The notes: generated from the letters alone by a model not told the origin. DNA of 64,000 bases from a virus (IMGVR_UViG_3300025674_000019:62001-126000); one strand, 5' to 3'; counted from the first letter of the stretch, positions 21,485 through 30,353 are shown. Numbers and translations are program-made.

Positions 21485-22433
21485 AGTTGGATTTCTTAGT
21501 AAAGTTATTTACTAGAGCAGCGGCTAGTGCGGCTACCCCCGCTGGAAGAGCCACGTTCTTGCCGATTGAAGACATCAAGTCCTGCGCGGGATCTCCAGTA
21601 GGGGCGGGGAACACAATATTGTTAGACACTGCTGCCCCGCTAGAAGCACCTGGGGACATAGAGACTGGAAGTTGGTTAACCGAGTGAGCTGCTTGCTGCC
21701 TAGCCTGCTCCTGCTGAGCAAGTAAAGTGTCAAGCTTAGTTCCTAGCCTGTCTACTTTGGCCATCGCAGACTCGGCGTTAAACCCGCTCTGCCTTCTAAT
21801 CTGAGCGCGCTGCATGTGCCTGGGAATAGAAGGCTTATCCCTCATAGTAGCTACAGCAAGATCATTAATTTGATCCTGAAGGTACTGCAAGTTTAAGCCA
21901 CCGTCCATTTGAGCTGTTTTCTTCCTAGCGCTGCCGTCAGCTTTCTGGTTCTTAGGCCAAAGCTCTCGGCGCGACCAGTAGTTAGCACTGAACTTATCGT
22001 CCTTGCCTTTGATCCCCGCACTACGAGCAAGGTAGCTCTTCTTCGCCTTTGCAGAGTAGTTATGCTTATATCCGCGAGCACCAAAGTTAACTACTTTGAC
22101 CTTGTCGCCCTTTTTAGCCAGCACTCGCTTTTTGTACTTGCTACCCTTAGGTGCTGCCTTTGGCTTGTTGTACCCGGGAAAGATCTCGTCCCTGTATTTT
22201 AGCTTACCAGAGGGAAGCCGCTCTACTCCTTCTGGGGCTGCGGTTTTCTCTACTATTGAGCTTTCAGGAATACCTCTTTGCTCTGCTAAAACGCTCTTCC
22301 ACTTACTTCCATACCTCTTTTTAAGGCTAAGTATATTCTTGTTATTTGGGTCATAACTCATGCCGCGGAGGGAAGCCTCCGCGGTCTTCTCAAGCAGATT
22401 CTGTAGTAGCCTAACACTAGGGTCGGTGCTCAT
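21471..22433 (-). CDS. Cargo-like basic protein ending in a slippery A9 run (320 aa)
   Basis: The N-terminus carries the joint motif three times (LLEKTAEAS, IVEKTAAPEG, RKKTAQMDG). The middle (VKVVNFGARGYKHNY, SANYWSRRELWPKN) resembles a short basic domain that I recall from cyanophage proteins with a RYWS-x-W ending. The C-terminus has a membrane-like helix (VALPAGVAALAAALVNNF). The last codons are AAC TTA AAA AAA AAC TAG; a -1 slip on this run gives a fusion with the spermidine-synthase-like domain. ATG at 22433 lacks a strong ribosome site. Confidence 0.7.
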   Translation of the reverse strand: MSTDPSVRLLQNLLEKTAEASLRGMSYDPNNKNILSLKKRYGSKWKSVLAEQRGIPESSIVEKTAAPEGVERLPSGKLKYRDEIFPGYNKPKAAPKGSKYKKRVLAKKGDKVKVVNFGARGYKHNYSAKAKKSYLARSAGIKGKDDKFSANYWSRRELWPKNQKADGSARKKTAQMDGGLNLQYLQDQINDLAVATMRDKPSIPRHMQRAQIRRQSGFNAESAMAKVDRLGTKLDTLLAQQEQARQQAAHSVNQLPVSMSPGASSGAAVSNNIVFPAPTGDPAQDLMSSIGKNVALPAGVAALAAALVNNFTKKSNLKKN

Positions 22434-22460
22434 AAGTACTCCTGTCTCTTTACTAATACT

Positions 22461-22472
22461 AATTATATAGAC
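22461..22472 (-). promoter_or_regulatory. Candidate late promoter (TATATAATT)
   Basis: The minus strand reads GTCTATATAATTAG about 30 bases upstream of the 22433 start. Similar TATA-containing elements lie at 29527, 34153, 40886 and 41698. Confidence 0.3.
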
Positions 22473-25400
22473 TCAGTCGCCCAACTTGCTGCGCTTTTTA
22501 CCTTTGTGCAAGCCGTGATCTGCGTGCTGCTCGCCTTCACGAGTAGCTTTGTTCTTCTTACGAATCGCCGCCTTTAGCTTATTGCGACCCTTCTTAGAAG
22601 ACTTTAGCGCGTCTATAGACTTAGCTGGTAGGTAGACCCCTTTGCTCTTGGCTTCTTTAGTGGTTAGATCTTGCTTGCTGCGCATAGCTCTAGCTACCTG
22701 TAGTAGCTTAGCTGCGTTTTCGTTAGCTCTAGACACTATACCAGGATCCATCTCTCCTGTTTCTACGTTAAATTCATCCCCAGCAACCTGGACCCCGCCC
22801 CCTATACCGATGCCTTTAATCTCAGTATCCAGCTGGTTAGCCAGACCACCAAGTGCTAAAGCAGACCTGGGTGTGCCCGCACCAGATAGGAGAGCGTAAG
22901 GCTTGTACTGCTGGTTCTCTTTATCTAGTGTCCTGTGAAGGAACTGCATTACTCTACCACTGGGACCATAGTTAAATACGGGGGTAGACAGAACCATAGC
23001 GTCTGCGTCGGTTAATCTTTTCTTATAATCATCGTACCAGTCTGTATCCCAGTCGTAGGTATCAGGCATGTCCCCCATATCACGCATGTCCATCCAGTCA
23101 ACTTCGGCACCTTGGCTCTCCAGATAGTCCCTGTAAGTTTCTGCAAGTGCGCGAGACCTAGACAGCTCCTCAGGGTCGTTACCTGTGGAGCCGCTTAGGA
23201 TAGCCACCCTAAGCCTGTTTTTTGCTGCCTCTGAGGCTAAAGATTTTGCAGCAGCAAGCTTTTTCAAATCAGATGCATATGTCATAGAACCCTCCTTTTT
23301 ACGCTCACCGCTCCACTGCCAGTCTTGCTTAGTCCATTTCTTAAGCTTGTTATTCTTAGCAGTGGGCTTTTTGCCTTTGTACCTTCCGCCTGAGTCTTTA
23401 TAGTACTTTACAGCTAGCTGAGCTGCACGAGCAGACCACTTGCCGCCCATCTTAGCCTTTGCCCGTGCCTTAGCTGCAGCCCACTTCTTAGGGTCTCGCT
23501 TAGTAGCGGTGCCTTTGGGCTTTTTGGCTTTGGAGGTCTTCTCGGAGCCGCCCATAGCGTATAACCCAGCAGCCCCTAATCCTGCGACGGGGATACCTAG
23601 CATTAAGGCTCTTCTTAGTTCCGGGTTGTTAGCAGCTGCAGCCGCGACTTCCTCTGCTGCAGAAGCCATTGTAGGCTGGCTAGCAACAGCTTCTCTTAGG
23701 GACTCTGTAGCCTGAGTACTTGGAGGAGGAGATACCTTAGAAAGAGCTGTGTCCACAGGCTGCATTCGCTGCTGTCTTTGCACTACCCTCTCAAGGGGGG
23801 TAGGCGTAACTACTGGAGTAGGGGCAACTACTGGGGTAGGAGCGACTGGAGCCCTGGAAACTGGAGTAGGAGCAACTACTGGGGTAGGCGTAACTACTGG
23901 AGTAGGGGAGACTGGAGCCCTGGAAACTGGAGTAGGAGCAACTACTGGGGTAGGCGTAACTACTGGAGTAGGGGCAACTACTGGAGTAGGCTTAGGCCTA
24001 ACCACCGGAGCACTAAAGTCTAGCGCTAGTTGCTCACTTCTAGGGGCGACAGCCGCGGACTCCGCAGACGCAGAGACCCTCCGCACAGGGCCAGCTGCAG
24101 GCTCAAATAAGAATCTTTGCCCCCTCTCAGTTGTCTGAGTAGGCAGTACCACAGGAGCTGGGGCGGGGGCGGCAAGCTGTGCTTGGACCTGAGCTTTAGC
24201 TCTTTCTTGAGCTCTAGCCTTATCTCTCCGTAGCCTGCGTATACGGTTGTCTTCCTTTACTCTGCGCATAGCCTCAGCTCTGGCACCCTCCGCAGCCTGG
24301 TACTCTCTCCTTAGTTGACCTAAGCTATCAGGAGATAAAGGCTTGAGGTTATGTTCCCACATATGGTTTATACCTAGTGGATCTTTGCTACTAAAGGTGA
24401 GCTCATTCCACCTCTGGTATAGAGGGTCCTGCTTTTGGACGTACATCTCTATTTCTCTCTGAAGAGGATGCGCTGCCCCTATTTGAGAGCTATGAATTCT
24501 TTCAGAACCTACGCGGCCCATATTCAGCTCATTCTCTAGAATCTTAAGCCCTCCACCACCACTTCTACCCTTATTAAGAGAGTTGACTACGCTAGAGGTT
24601 ATCTGCTCTGCTGATGCCTGAGGGTTAGCTGCCTTTGCGCCCTCAACGAGGCGCTGAACAGTCTCTAGCGCATTACCTTTGAGCTTAGCTTGCTTAGTTA
24701 CACTGGCGTTCTTCTGCATAGAAGACGCTATAGCACTAGATAGTTTATAGTTATTTTTCATAGCAGTACCGTCTCCTCCCGCAAACACGGAGGCCGCTAC
24801 CCCGCCCCCAGCCATACCTGTACCAACGAGGGCATTCATCCAGTTAGCCCCAGTAGAACCTAGATCTTTGTACCGACTGTTTATGTACTTACGGCCTCCA
24901 GCCCCAAGAGCCAAGCCGCCGATAGCTCCTGCGAGTGCTCCCTGAGCACCCTTGTTTTCTCCAGAGGCTGCGTACCCGGCGAGGGCCCCCGTAGCAGCGT
25001 CGAAAGCTCTGAACTTCATAGAAGCAGACTTGCGCATAACAGACTCCATCGGTGCTTGGCTATACAGCCTTTTAGGGGCTCCTCCAGTGCTTTTAGGGCC
25101 AAACCTCATAGTAGCCCCAAGTAGAGCACCTCGTGCCTTTTGCTTAGCTCCTTGAACTCGCTTCTCTATAGAGGCAGCTAGCCGGCCGCTAATAGTATTC
25201 TCCCGGTTCCATTGCCTACGCTGCTCCGGAGTCATACTCCTAAGCCTGTTTCTCTCGGCTATAGCTAGACTAGACCTAGTCCTAAGTTCTCTACCTAGAC
25301 CAGCCTCTACTGCGCCAACAGACGGAATTAAGGTCTGAGCTTTTTGGGCTACTTGATCAGTAAGGGTGGTCCCCCTCCGTATAGCCCCATCTTGGAGGGC

Positions 25401-28400
25401 ATTCAGCACCTCTCGATGGCCTGCAGCTACTCCTTTATTCGCATAAGCGTCAATAGCCCTCTGGGTATCTTTAGCTACGTAGGACAAGTCATCTACCTTA
25501 TCTATAGCTTGCCTGGCCCTATTTGCTATATCTTTATGTACTGTTTGCCAGCCCCTAGGATCTAGTGTTCTGCCTAAGCGACTTCCTATATTTTCTAGGT
25601 TAAGAAGCAATCCCGGTAGCTCCGCCACTGCAAGGGTACCCTGAGGGCTAAGAGGCGCAGCCAAAGGGTTATACATAGCCATTACGTTAGCGGCAGTCTC
25701 AGATAAAGACGCATGCTGACTAAAAGGGTTTACGGCCCTAGACACCTCTCTTTGTATATTTTTAACTTTTCTAGGAGCCTGAGCAGTCTCCCAGAGTATC
25801 CTACCCAAGGCTTGCCTACGGGTAAGGTTATCCGTCTTCTGAACAAATGGCGTTATATCCTTAACGTGCCCGGCGCCTATCAGGCTGAGGTAAGCCTGCT
25901 CTAGAGTCTCTAAGTTTTTTTGCTTTATGTAGTTTCCTAGTACTCCCGCCGTTTTTGATCTGAGGCCTTTTTCTACTATAGCTTTTTTTAGGCGAGACCC
26001 CGCGTCCTCCCTAGCCATAACAAACTCCACTATCTGCTTGGAGTACAGGTTGTCGCTGGGGAAGTGTAGGCCAGCCTGAAGCCTGCTGTGCTGTATAGTG
26101 TGCCCTAGCTTCTCCCATAACTCCGAGTACTCAGGGTACTTCTCAGTGTAGAAGGCTTGTAGTCCGTAACCCATCATCGCATGGCCTGAAGGGTAGCTAG
26201 GTGTATCTGAGCTAGGAGGAGGCATTACATTTAGATTTACGCCATGGTACTCAGCGAGAGACCAAGGCCTAGGCCGCAGGAAGATGTACTTAAGGTCAAA
26301 GGCTATCTTGTTAAAGTCTTCGTAGATACCTTCCGCTTGGTCTTTGAGCGGATCGATACCTAGTTCTTCGCAGACTATGTAGAATAGCTGCTCTGGCTCT
26401 CGATCACACATCATCATAGTAGGTTCATCTATGATGGGGTTGTCCATGTGATACTTAACTTCTAGCAACTCTTCTCTAGTAGCCTCAGAGTCGTTAGGCG
26501 GATAGTCGGGCTTAGGTAGATACTCGGTAGGTATAGTAAGAACTTTGCGCTTCTGCTTGATGTAGGGCTGGAAGTCCGGGGCTACTTCTGTGGTGTACTT
26601 TAGGTTGGCTATAGCACTAGCTAGCCCTGCGGTTTTTAGGGCACCACTAAACATTTCGGGCGTGTAACCAGATGAACTGTATGCTCCCTCGCGCATACCG
26701 GCATGGTACTTTTTTAGCCCTTCTTCCAGCGTTTTATTTTCTACTAGCTTGATTAGAGGCACATCCCCGTAAGAAACAGGGCCCCTAGTAATTACCATAT
26801 CCGGGTTAGCCTTTAGTCCCTGTTTGAGCCACCCCTGCGACGCAACAGCAGATCTAGAAGCCATCAATTTCTCGGCTTGCTTGCGTGGTATGCCAGTTAC
26901 AGAGATAGGGTATACACTAATAGCTGCAAAATCATTTAATGAGTGCGGTGTGCTCGCGGTAGGGGCTCGCCCAAGGCCTCCCCATCTAATCTGTTGTGGG
27001 CCAGGTGCAAAGGCAGGGTTTTGCACCCCCCTAGCAGTTATAGATCTCGCGCCCATTCCCATTGATGACTCTTGGAGTATTGCGTTTAGCTCCTCCAGGC
27101 CCAGCTTATATTCTTTACCTAGAGCTTCTGCCGAGGCAGAGGCGGGGTTGATCCCTCTGTTCTTTAGGTATCCCTCCAATTTCTCAGGAGATATAGTAAA
27201 CATAGCATGAAAATCCACCAGGTCATCAGCACTCTGGGTAGGTGCAGTAGCTGGTGCGGGGGCATGAGCGGGAGCCGGCTTTGGTGGCGGTGGAGGAGGA
27301 CCGGCAGGCTTTTTCTTTATAGCGCTAGCTAAGCCTTTTAGCTTACCCCTGCCTAGGTACGCTCCGGCAGCAGTTAAACCAGCTCCAGCTAACCAAGGTG
27401 CCCAAGAAGACTCTTGCGGTTGGGCAGGGCTGTAAGCCTTAGGCTGGCTAGTATTATTGCCCCTGTAAGCCTTGTAAGCCCTGTAACCTCCGTAACCAAG
27501 TGCTCCGGCAGCGGCAGCTCCTGCTGCGTAAGCACCTAGGCCTGGGCCTTGGTTAGTAGTTTGGGCGCTAGCTGTTTTCTCAATTATAGCACTAGCTAGC
27601 CCTGCGGTTTTTAGGTGAGCAGGTAGTCCTGCAAGGAAACTATCTATCCTACCTGCCACTCCTTTCTGACCTTGCTGCATTAAGTAGGGAATAACATTGT
27701 CCTGTAATCCTAGGCTATCTTGCCACTCAGTATGCCCTCTTTTACGCAGAGTTTCCCTGAGCACCCTCTTATGGTACAGGCCCGTTTTACCCGGGTTTAC
27801 GGCTGCCATAGCAGAATTTGCAATATGAGGAATTGCGCCTTGCCTGCCATACAGAGCCGCGTACGCATCCTGCACTGGAAAGCTAGCGTCTCGGTTTCTA
27901 AGGGCGCCTAAGCCATAATATGCTTCAAACTCTTTTTGCTTGGCATCTAAGACTTTTCCTAGCGCCTCTTGGTCCTGAGAAAACCTTTTTGCAGAAGCAT
28001 CCGCTTTAGCTTGGTCAAACTTAAATGGGTCCTTACCCCTTACGTAAGAGCTAGCTTGTTCTTCAGTGTAGCCCATGCGCTTAGTAAGATGCTGGTGCAG
28101 CTTCTGAGAATCCGACATGGCAGCAGTGCCAGCAGTGCCAGCAGTGCCAGCAGGCTTCTTCTTTATAGCGCTAGCTAAGCCTTTTAGCTTACCTCTACCT
28201 AAGTAAGCTCCGGCAGCAGTTAGGCCAGCCCCAGCTAACCAAGGTGCCCAAGAAGACTCTTGCGGTTGGGCAGGGCTGTAAGCCTTAGGCTGGCTAGTAT
28301 TATTGCCTCTGTAAGCCTTGTAAGCCCTGTAACCTCCGTAACCAAGTGCTCCGGCAGCGGCAGCTCCTGCTGCGTAAGCACCTAGACCTGGTCCTTGGTT

Positions 28401-29507
28401 AGTAGTTTGGGCGCTAGCTGTTTTCTCGTACTTCTCCACATCAACTCCCCAGTTCCTCAGAGCAGCAGCTCTACGCTTAGTAGGGTTCTTTAAGTACTGA
28501 GCTAAGTGCCTAGCCTTAAAGCTCTTCCAGCGCTTGATCTGCCTCTCATCATCGTCTGTACGGCGTCCCCTTGAGTACCTCTCGTACCACTGCAACCAGC
28601 CCTTAGGGTCTTGCTTATTGATCCAGTGCTCAGGCCACTCCTTCATGGAAGCTTCACTCGGAGCGTCACCGTACACTTGGTCGTAGACTCCTAGCTCCTT
28701 TAGTTGCTCTGGAGATAAGTCTGGGGTGAAGTCGGATTCACTAGCACTCTTCTCCAGTATGGCCCTATGTAGCTTAAGCCTACCAGCAGCTTCTTCTGCA
28801 AGCAGTGCCTCATATACATCTAGCTCTTCAGAGCCAAGAACCTCAGGAGCTTCTTTAGAGATAAACTCGCTACGCATTAGCTGAGGCCCCCACTCAAAAT
28901 TAGAGGGATCAAGCTCGTATAAGTGACCCTTGCGTCCTTTGTAGACCTTCTCAAAAGCCCCTGGGTACTGCTCCGTCATATGAAGAGTAGGATCACCATT
29001 ATAGGTACTTTGCTCAAAATCGGAGTCTCTCCAAGGTGCCATAAATGAGATAGCTTGTGCTCTACTAGGGGTACCAAACACTACAGGCTCATCTTCTGCT
29101 AAGTAGTGAGGCCTAGCTTCAAACTTATCTATCTTATTCTGACTTCCGTGGTAGATACGAGAAGGGGCTTCAGGGGCATCAAATTGTTTTTGATACTCTA
29201 TTTTTTCCTGCACGGCTTTTCTAAGTGCGTTCGCCTCTTCTTCAGACATATCTGAGTAGGTAGCAGAGGTCTTCTCGGCTATAGCCTCAGCCAGCTTATC
29301 CTTCTTGCTTCTATTAGTATCCCTACTGACTACTCGCCAGTTGCTAGGGTCGTTACTACCACCTCGGCTCAAAGGCACTTTGTGGTCTACTTCTTGGCCA
29401 GGCTTAGTGTCAGAGTTTCTATTAGCCTTGTTACGCATGGCTCTGCGCTTCTTTTGCTCTGGCTTAGAATGATACTCTTTGTATTCTTTCTTGTAGTCTC
29501 TAGCCAT
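22473..29507 (-). CDS. Giant multi-enzyme polyprotein, candidate virion-delivered effector set (2344 aa)
   Basis: ATG follows GGAGG. Modules in order: HNH nuclease (1-70; DH at 41-42, N56, N65); Arr-like ADP-ribosyltransferase fold (~115-245; YHGS, VVFGT, GHLYELDPSNFEWG); 94-residue Gly-rich membrane cassette (361-454); unknown domain (460-630); second cassette (643-736); unknown domain (750-950); PAP2 phosphatase (~970-1165; K1073-x6-RP, PSGH 1106-1109, SR-x5-H-x3-D 1141-1152, all residues present); helical region; Gly-rich membrane region (~1500-1580); PTPVV linker (~1835-1905); membrane helix (~1967-1986); DUF5872-like (~2002-2067); flavodoxin-fold FMN reductase (~2098-2280). Joints carry EKTS-A, EKSAS, EKTASA, LKTAGLASAI, SKTAG, RKSAS, QKNAS and SEKTS. 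I infer maturation cleavage and injection; no cleavage is shown by sequence alone. Confidence 0.85.
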   Translation of the reverse strand: MARDYKKEYKEYHSKPEQKKRRAMRNKANRNSDTKPGQEVDHKVPLSRGGSNDPSNWRVVSRDTNRSKKDKLAEAIAEKTSATYSDMSEEEANALRKAVQEKIEYQKQFDAPEAPSRIYHGSQNKIDKFEARPHYLAEDEPVVFGTPSRAQAISFMAPWRDSDFEQSTYNGDPTLHMTEQYPGAFEKVYKGRKGHLYELDPSNFEWGPQLMRSEFISKEAPEVLGSEELDVYEALLAEEAAGRLKLHRAILEKSASESDFTPDLSPEQLKELGVYDQVYGDAPSEASMKEWPEHWINKQDPKGWLQWYERYSRGRRTDDDERQIKRWKSFKARHLAQYLKNPTKRRAAALRNWGVDVEKYEKTASAQTTNQGPGLGAYAAGAAAAGALGYGGYRAYKAYRGNNTSQPKAYSPAQPQESSWAPWLAGAGLTAAGAYLGRGKLKGLASAIKKKPAGTAGTAGTAAMSDSQKLHQHLTKRMGYTEEQASSYVRGKDPFKFDQAKADASAKRFSQDQEALGKVLDAKQKEFEAYYGLGALRNRDASFPVQDAYAALYGRQGAIPHIANSAMAAVNPGKTGLYHKRVLRETLRKRGHTEWQDSLGLQDNVIPYLMQQGQKGVAGRIDSFLAGLPAHLKTAGLASAIIEKTASAQTTNQGPGLGAYAAGAAAAGALGYGGYRAYKAYRGNNTSQPKAYSPAQPQESSWAPWLAGAGLTAAGAYLGRGKLKGLASAIKKKPAGPPPPPPKPAPAHAPAPATAPTQSADDLVDFHAMFTISPEKLEGYLKNRGINPASASAEALGKEYKLGLEELNAILQESSMGMGARSITARGVQNPAFAPGPQQIRWGGLGRAPTASTPHSLNDFAAISVYPISVTGIPRKQAEKLMASRSAVASQGWLKQGLKANPDMVITRGPVSYGDVPLIKLVENKTLEEGLKKYHAGMREGAYSSSGYTPEMFSGALKTAGLASAIANLKYTTEVAPDFQPYIKQKRKVLTIPTEYLPKPDYPPNDSEATREELLEVKYHMDNPIIDEPTMMMCDREPEQLFYIVCEELGIDPLKDQAEGIYEDFNKIAFDLKYIFLRPRPWSLAEYHGVNLNVMPPPSSDTPSYPSGHAMMGYGLQAFYTEKYPEYSELWEKLGHTIQHSRLQAGLHFPSDNLYSKQIVEFVMAREDAGSRLKKAIVEKGLRSKTAGVLGNYIKQKNLETLEQAYLSLIGAGHVKDITPFVQKTDNLTRRQALGRILWETAQAPRKVKNIQREVSRAVNPFSQHASLSETAANVMAMYNPLAAPLSPQGTLAVAELPGLLLNLENIGSRLGRTLDPRGWQTVHKDIANRARQAIDKVDDLSYVAKDTQRAIDAYANKGVAAGHREVLNALQDGAIRRGTTLTDQVAQKAQTLIPSVGAVEAGLGRELRTRSSLAIAERNRLRSMTPEQRRQWNRENTISGRLAASIEKRVQGAKQKARGALLGATMRFGPKSTGGAPKRLYSQAPMESVMRKSASMKFRAFDAATGALAGYAASGENKGAQGALAGAIGGLALGAGGRKYINSRYKDLGSTGANWMNALVGTGMAGGGVAASVFAGGDGTAMKNNYKLSSAIASSMQKNASVTKQAKLKGNALETVQRLVEGAKAANPQASAEQITSSVVNSLNKGRSGGGGLKILENELNMGRVGSERIHSSQIGAAHPLQREIEMYVQKQDPLYQRWNELTFSSKDPLGINHMWEHNLKPLSPDSLGQLRREYQAAEGARAEAMRRVKEDNRIRRLRRDKARAQERAKAQVQAQLAAPAPAPVVLPTQTTERGQRFLFEPAAGPVRRVSASAESAAVAPRSEQLALDFSAPVVRPKPTPVVAPTPVVTPTPVVAPTPVSRAPVSPTPVVTPTPVVAPTPVSRAPVAPTPVVAPTPVVTPTPLERVVQRQQRMQPVDTALSKVSPPPSTQATESLREAVASQPTMASAAEEVAAAAANNPELRRALMLGIPVAGLGAAGLYAMGGSEKTSKAKKPKGTATKRDPKKWAAAKARAKAKMGGKWSARAAQLAVKYYKDSGGRYKGKKPTAKNNKLKKWTKQDWQWSGERKKEGSMTYASDLKKLAAAKSLASEAAKNRLRVAILSGSTGNDPEELSRSRALAETYRDYLESQGAEVDWMDMRDMGDMPDTYDWDTDWYDDYKKRLTDADAMVLSTPVFNYGPSGRVMQFLHRTLDKENQQYKPYALLSGAGTPRSALALGGLANQLDTEIKGIGIGGGVQVAGDEFNVETGEMDPGIVSRANENAAKLLQVARAMRSKQDLTTKEAKSKGVYLPAKSIDALKSSKKGRNKLKAAIRKKNKATREGEQHADHGLHKGKKRSKLGD
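23285..23297 (-). promoter_or_regulatory. Strong internal ribosome site inside the polyprotein
   Basis: AAGGAGG lies five bases before an in-frame ATG (codon 2075), just ahead of the FMN-reductase module. It could yield a separate 270-residue protein (22473-23285), or it may be a relic of a formerly independent gene fused to the module upstream. Confidence 0.5.
27300..27581 (-). repeat. 94-codon cassette, copy 2
   Basis: This encodes EKTASAQTTNQGPGLG to LKGLASAIKKKPAG and is nearly identical to 28146-28427, with the visible changes silent. It contains two Gly/Ala-rich hydrophobic stretches. Confidence 0.9.
28146..28427 (-). repeat. 94-codon cassette, copy 1
   Basis: First copy of the duplicated membrane cassette. 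Both copies start with the joint motif EKTASA and end in LASAIKKKPAG, so the duplicated unit runs from joint to joint. Confidence 0.9.
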
Positions 29508-29526
29508 GGTTCCTCCGGGTTAAGCA

Positions 29527-29540
29527 CTATAAGTATACGC
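29527..29540 (-). promoter_or_regulatory. Candidate late promoter (GCGTATACTTATAG)
   Basis: On the minus strand this lies about 20-33 bases upstream of the polyprotein start at 29507 and resembles the TATAC elements at 34153 and 41698. Confidence 0.35.
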
Positions 29541-29563
29541 CTAATAGTACACCAAAAAACTCG

Positions 29564-29580
29564 TTCTTATGTCATAAGAA
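29564..29580. promoter_or_regulatory. 17-bp palindrome, candidate operator
   Basis: TTCTTATG, T, CATAAGAA is a perfect inverted repeat in the divergent gap, 26 bases upstream of the plus-strand gene at 29607. Its size fits a dimeric repressor site controlling one or both directions. Confidence 0.5.
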
Positions 29581-29606
29581 TCTAGACATGCCCTTTAGGA
29601 GGTAAC

Positions 29607-30098
29607 ATGCGCCAGTCTGATGCAGACTACCTTACTATGCTCAGCGCTATTGCTGACTACGTCAGAAGTAATCCTCAAGACTATTACAATACCCAGAAGA
29701 TCGCAGGGTATATCCGTAGCGTGATGGGTGAGGAGAAACTTCCAAAGGAAAGAAGCGGAAGGATCTTCTCCGAGCTCTACGCTCGTAAAATATTCACTAG
29801 GAACAAGTATATGACTAGCGGAAAGCTGAAGAGCTACTTGGTCTATGTAGACCTCCGCAGTATCGAAAGGACTCTTGCACTTGCAGAAGAGAGCCCCGTA
29901 AAAGAGGCCAAGAAGGCTGTAAGGTCAGAGATTAGAGTATCTTACACTCTAGGGGGAGAGCCCGTTTCGGCTGAGTTCTATAAAAAGTTCTCAAGTCGAT
30001 TTACAGAAGAAGAGAAAGGTGCTAGCTACACCTTTAGAGGATCTAGCATCCCCGGAGGCCTCAACGCCCTTATTGAGTCTGTTCTTGAAGCCGACTAG
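29607..30098 (+). CDS. Possible winged-helix protein (163 aa)
   Basis: ATG follows TAGGAGGT. The N-terminal 70 residues (YYNTQKIAGYIRSVMGEEK, RSGRIFSELYARKIFTRNK) look like helix-turn-helix plus wing. The rest is soluble and basic. It is one of very few plus-strand genes in the late region, precedes a tRNA, and has a palindrome in front of it, so an autoregulated DNA-binding protein is plausible but unproven. Confidence 0.65.
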   Translation: MRQSDADYLTMLSAIADYVRSNPQDYYNTQKIAGYIRSVMGEEKLPKERSGRIFSELYARKIFTRNKYMTSGKLKSYLVYVDLRSIERTLALAEESPVKEAKKAVRSEIRVSYTLGGEPVSAEFYKKFSSRFTEEEKGASYTFRGSSIPGGLNALIESVLEAD

Positions 30099-30115
30099 AT
30101 AAGGAGGCCTTCCTT

Positions 30116-30188
30116 GGGCTTGTAGCTCAGTGGTCAGAGCGACCGTCTCATAAACGGTTGGTCGTGGGTTCAATCCCCACCGAGCCCA
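30116..30188 (+). tRNA. tRNA-Met (CAT), elongator type
   Basis: Acceptor GGGCTTG/CGAGCCC, D arm AGCTCAGTGGTCAGAGC, anticodon stem ACCGT/ACGGT with loop CTCATAA (anticodon CAT), T arm GTGGGTTCAATCCCCAC. It is the only plus-strand tRNA and follows the 29607 gene by 18 bases. A modified tRNA-Ile reading ATA cannot be excluded by anticodon alone. Confidence 0.93.
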
Positions 30189-30353
30189 TTATTTTTTTAG
30201 ATCAGAGTACTTATCGTATTTTCCGTAGTCTTTGTCTTTTACCCAAGAGGGCAGAGGGAACTCTTCATCCTTTTTTTTAGCTTCCTTCTCAAAGCTTCCC
30301 TTGATGTCTTTATCGTAGTCAACGTACTTATCATCTGTTCCGTATTTAACCAC
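30189..30353 (-). CDS. Small charged protein (54 aa)
   Basis: GTG at 30353 follows GGAG at eight bases and overlaps the previous stop by eight bases; an ATG further upstream would give a 66-aa version. The peptide is Lys/Asp/Tyr-rich (KYGTDDKYVDYDKDIKGSFE) and is last in the baseplate operon. Confidence 0.6.
   Translation of the reverse strand: MVKYGTDDKYVDYDKDIKGSFEKEAKKKDEEFPLPSWVKDKDYGKYDKYSDLKK

Noticed and set aside
23780-24000. Tandem repeats resembling a CRISPR array
   Set aside because: The period is short and coding (PTPVV linker of the polyprotein); no constant repeat with unique spacers.
22473-29507. Polyprotein as an assembly or frameshift artefact joining separate genes
   Set aside because: The frame is uninterrupted for 7 kb, codon use is uniform, and only one internal position has a strong ribosome site, so a single gene is the simpler reading.
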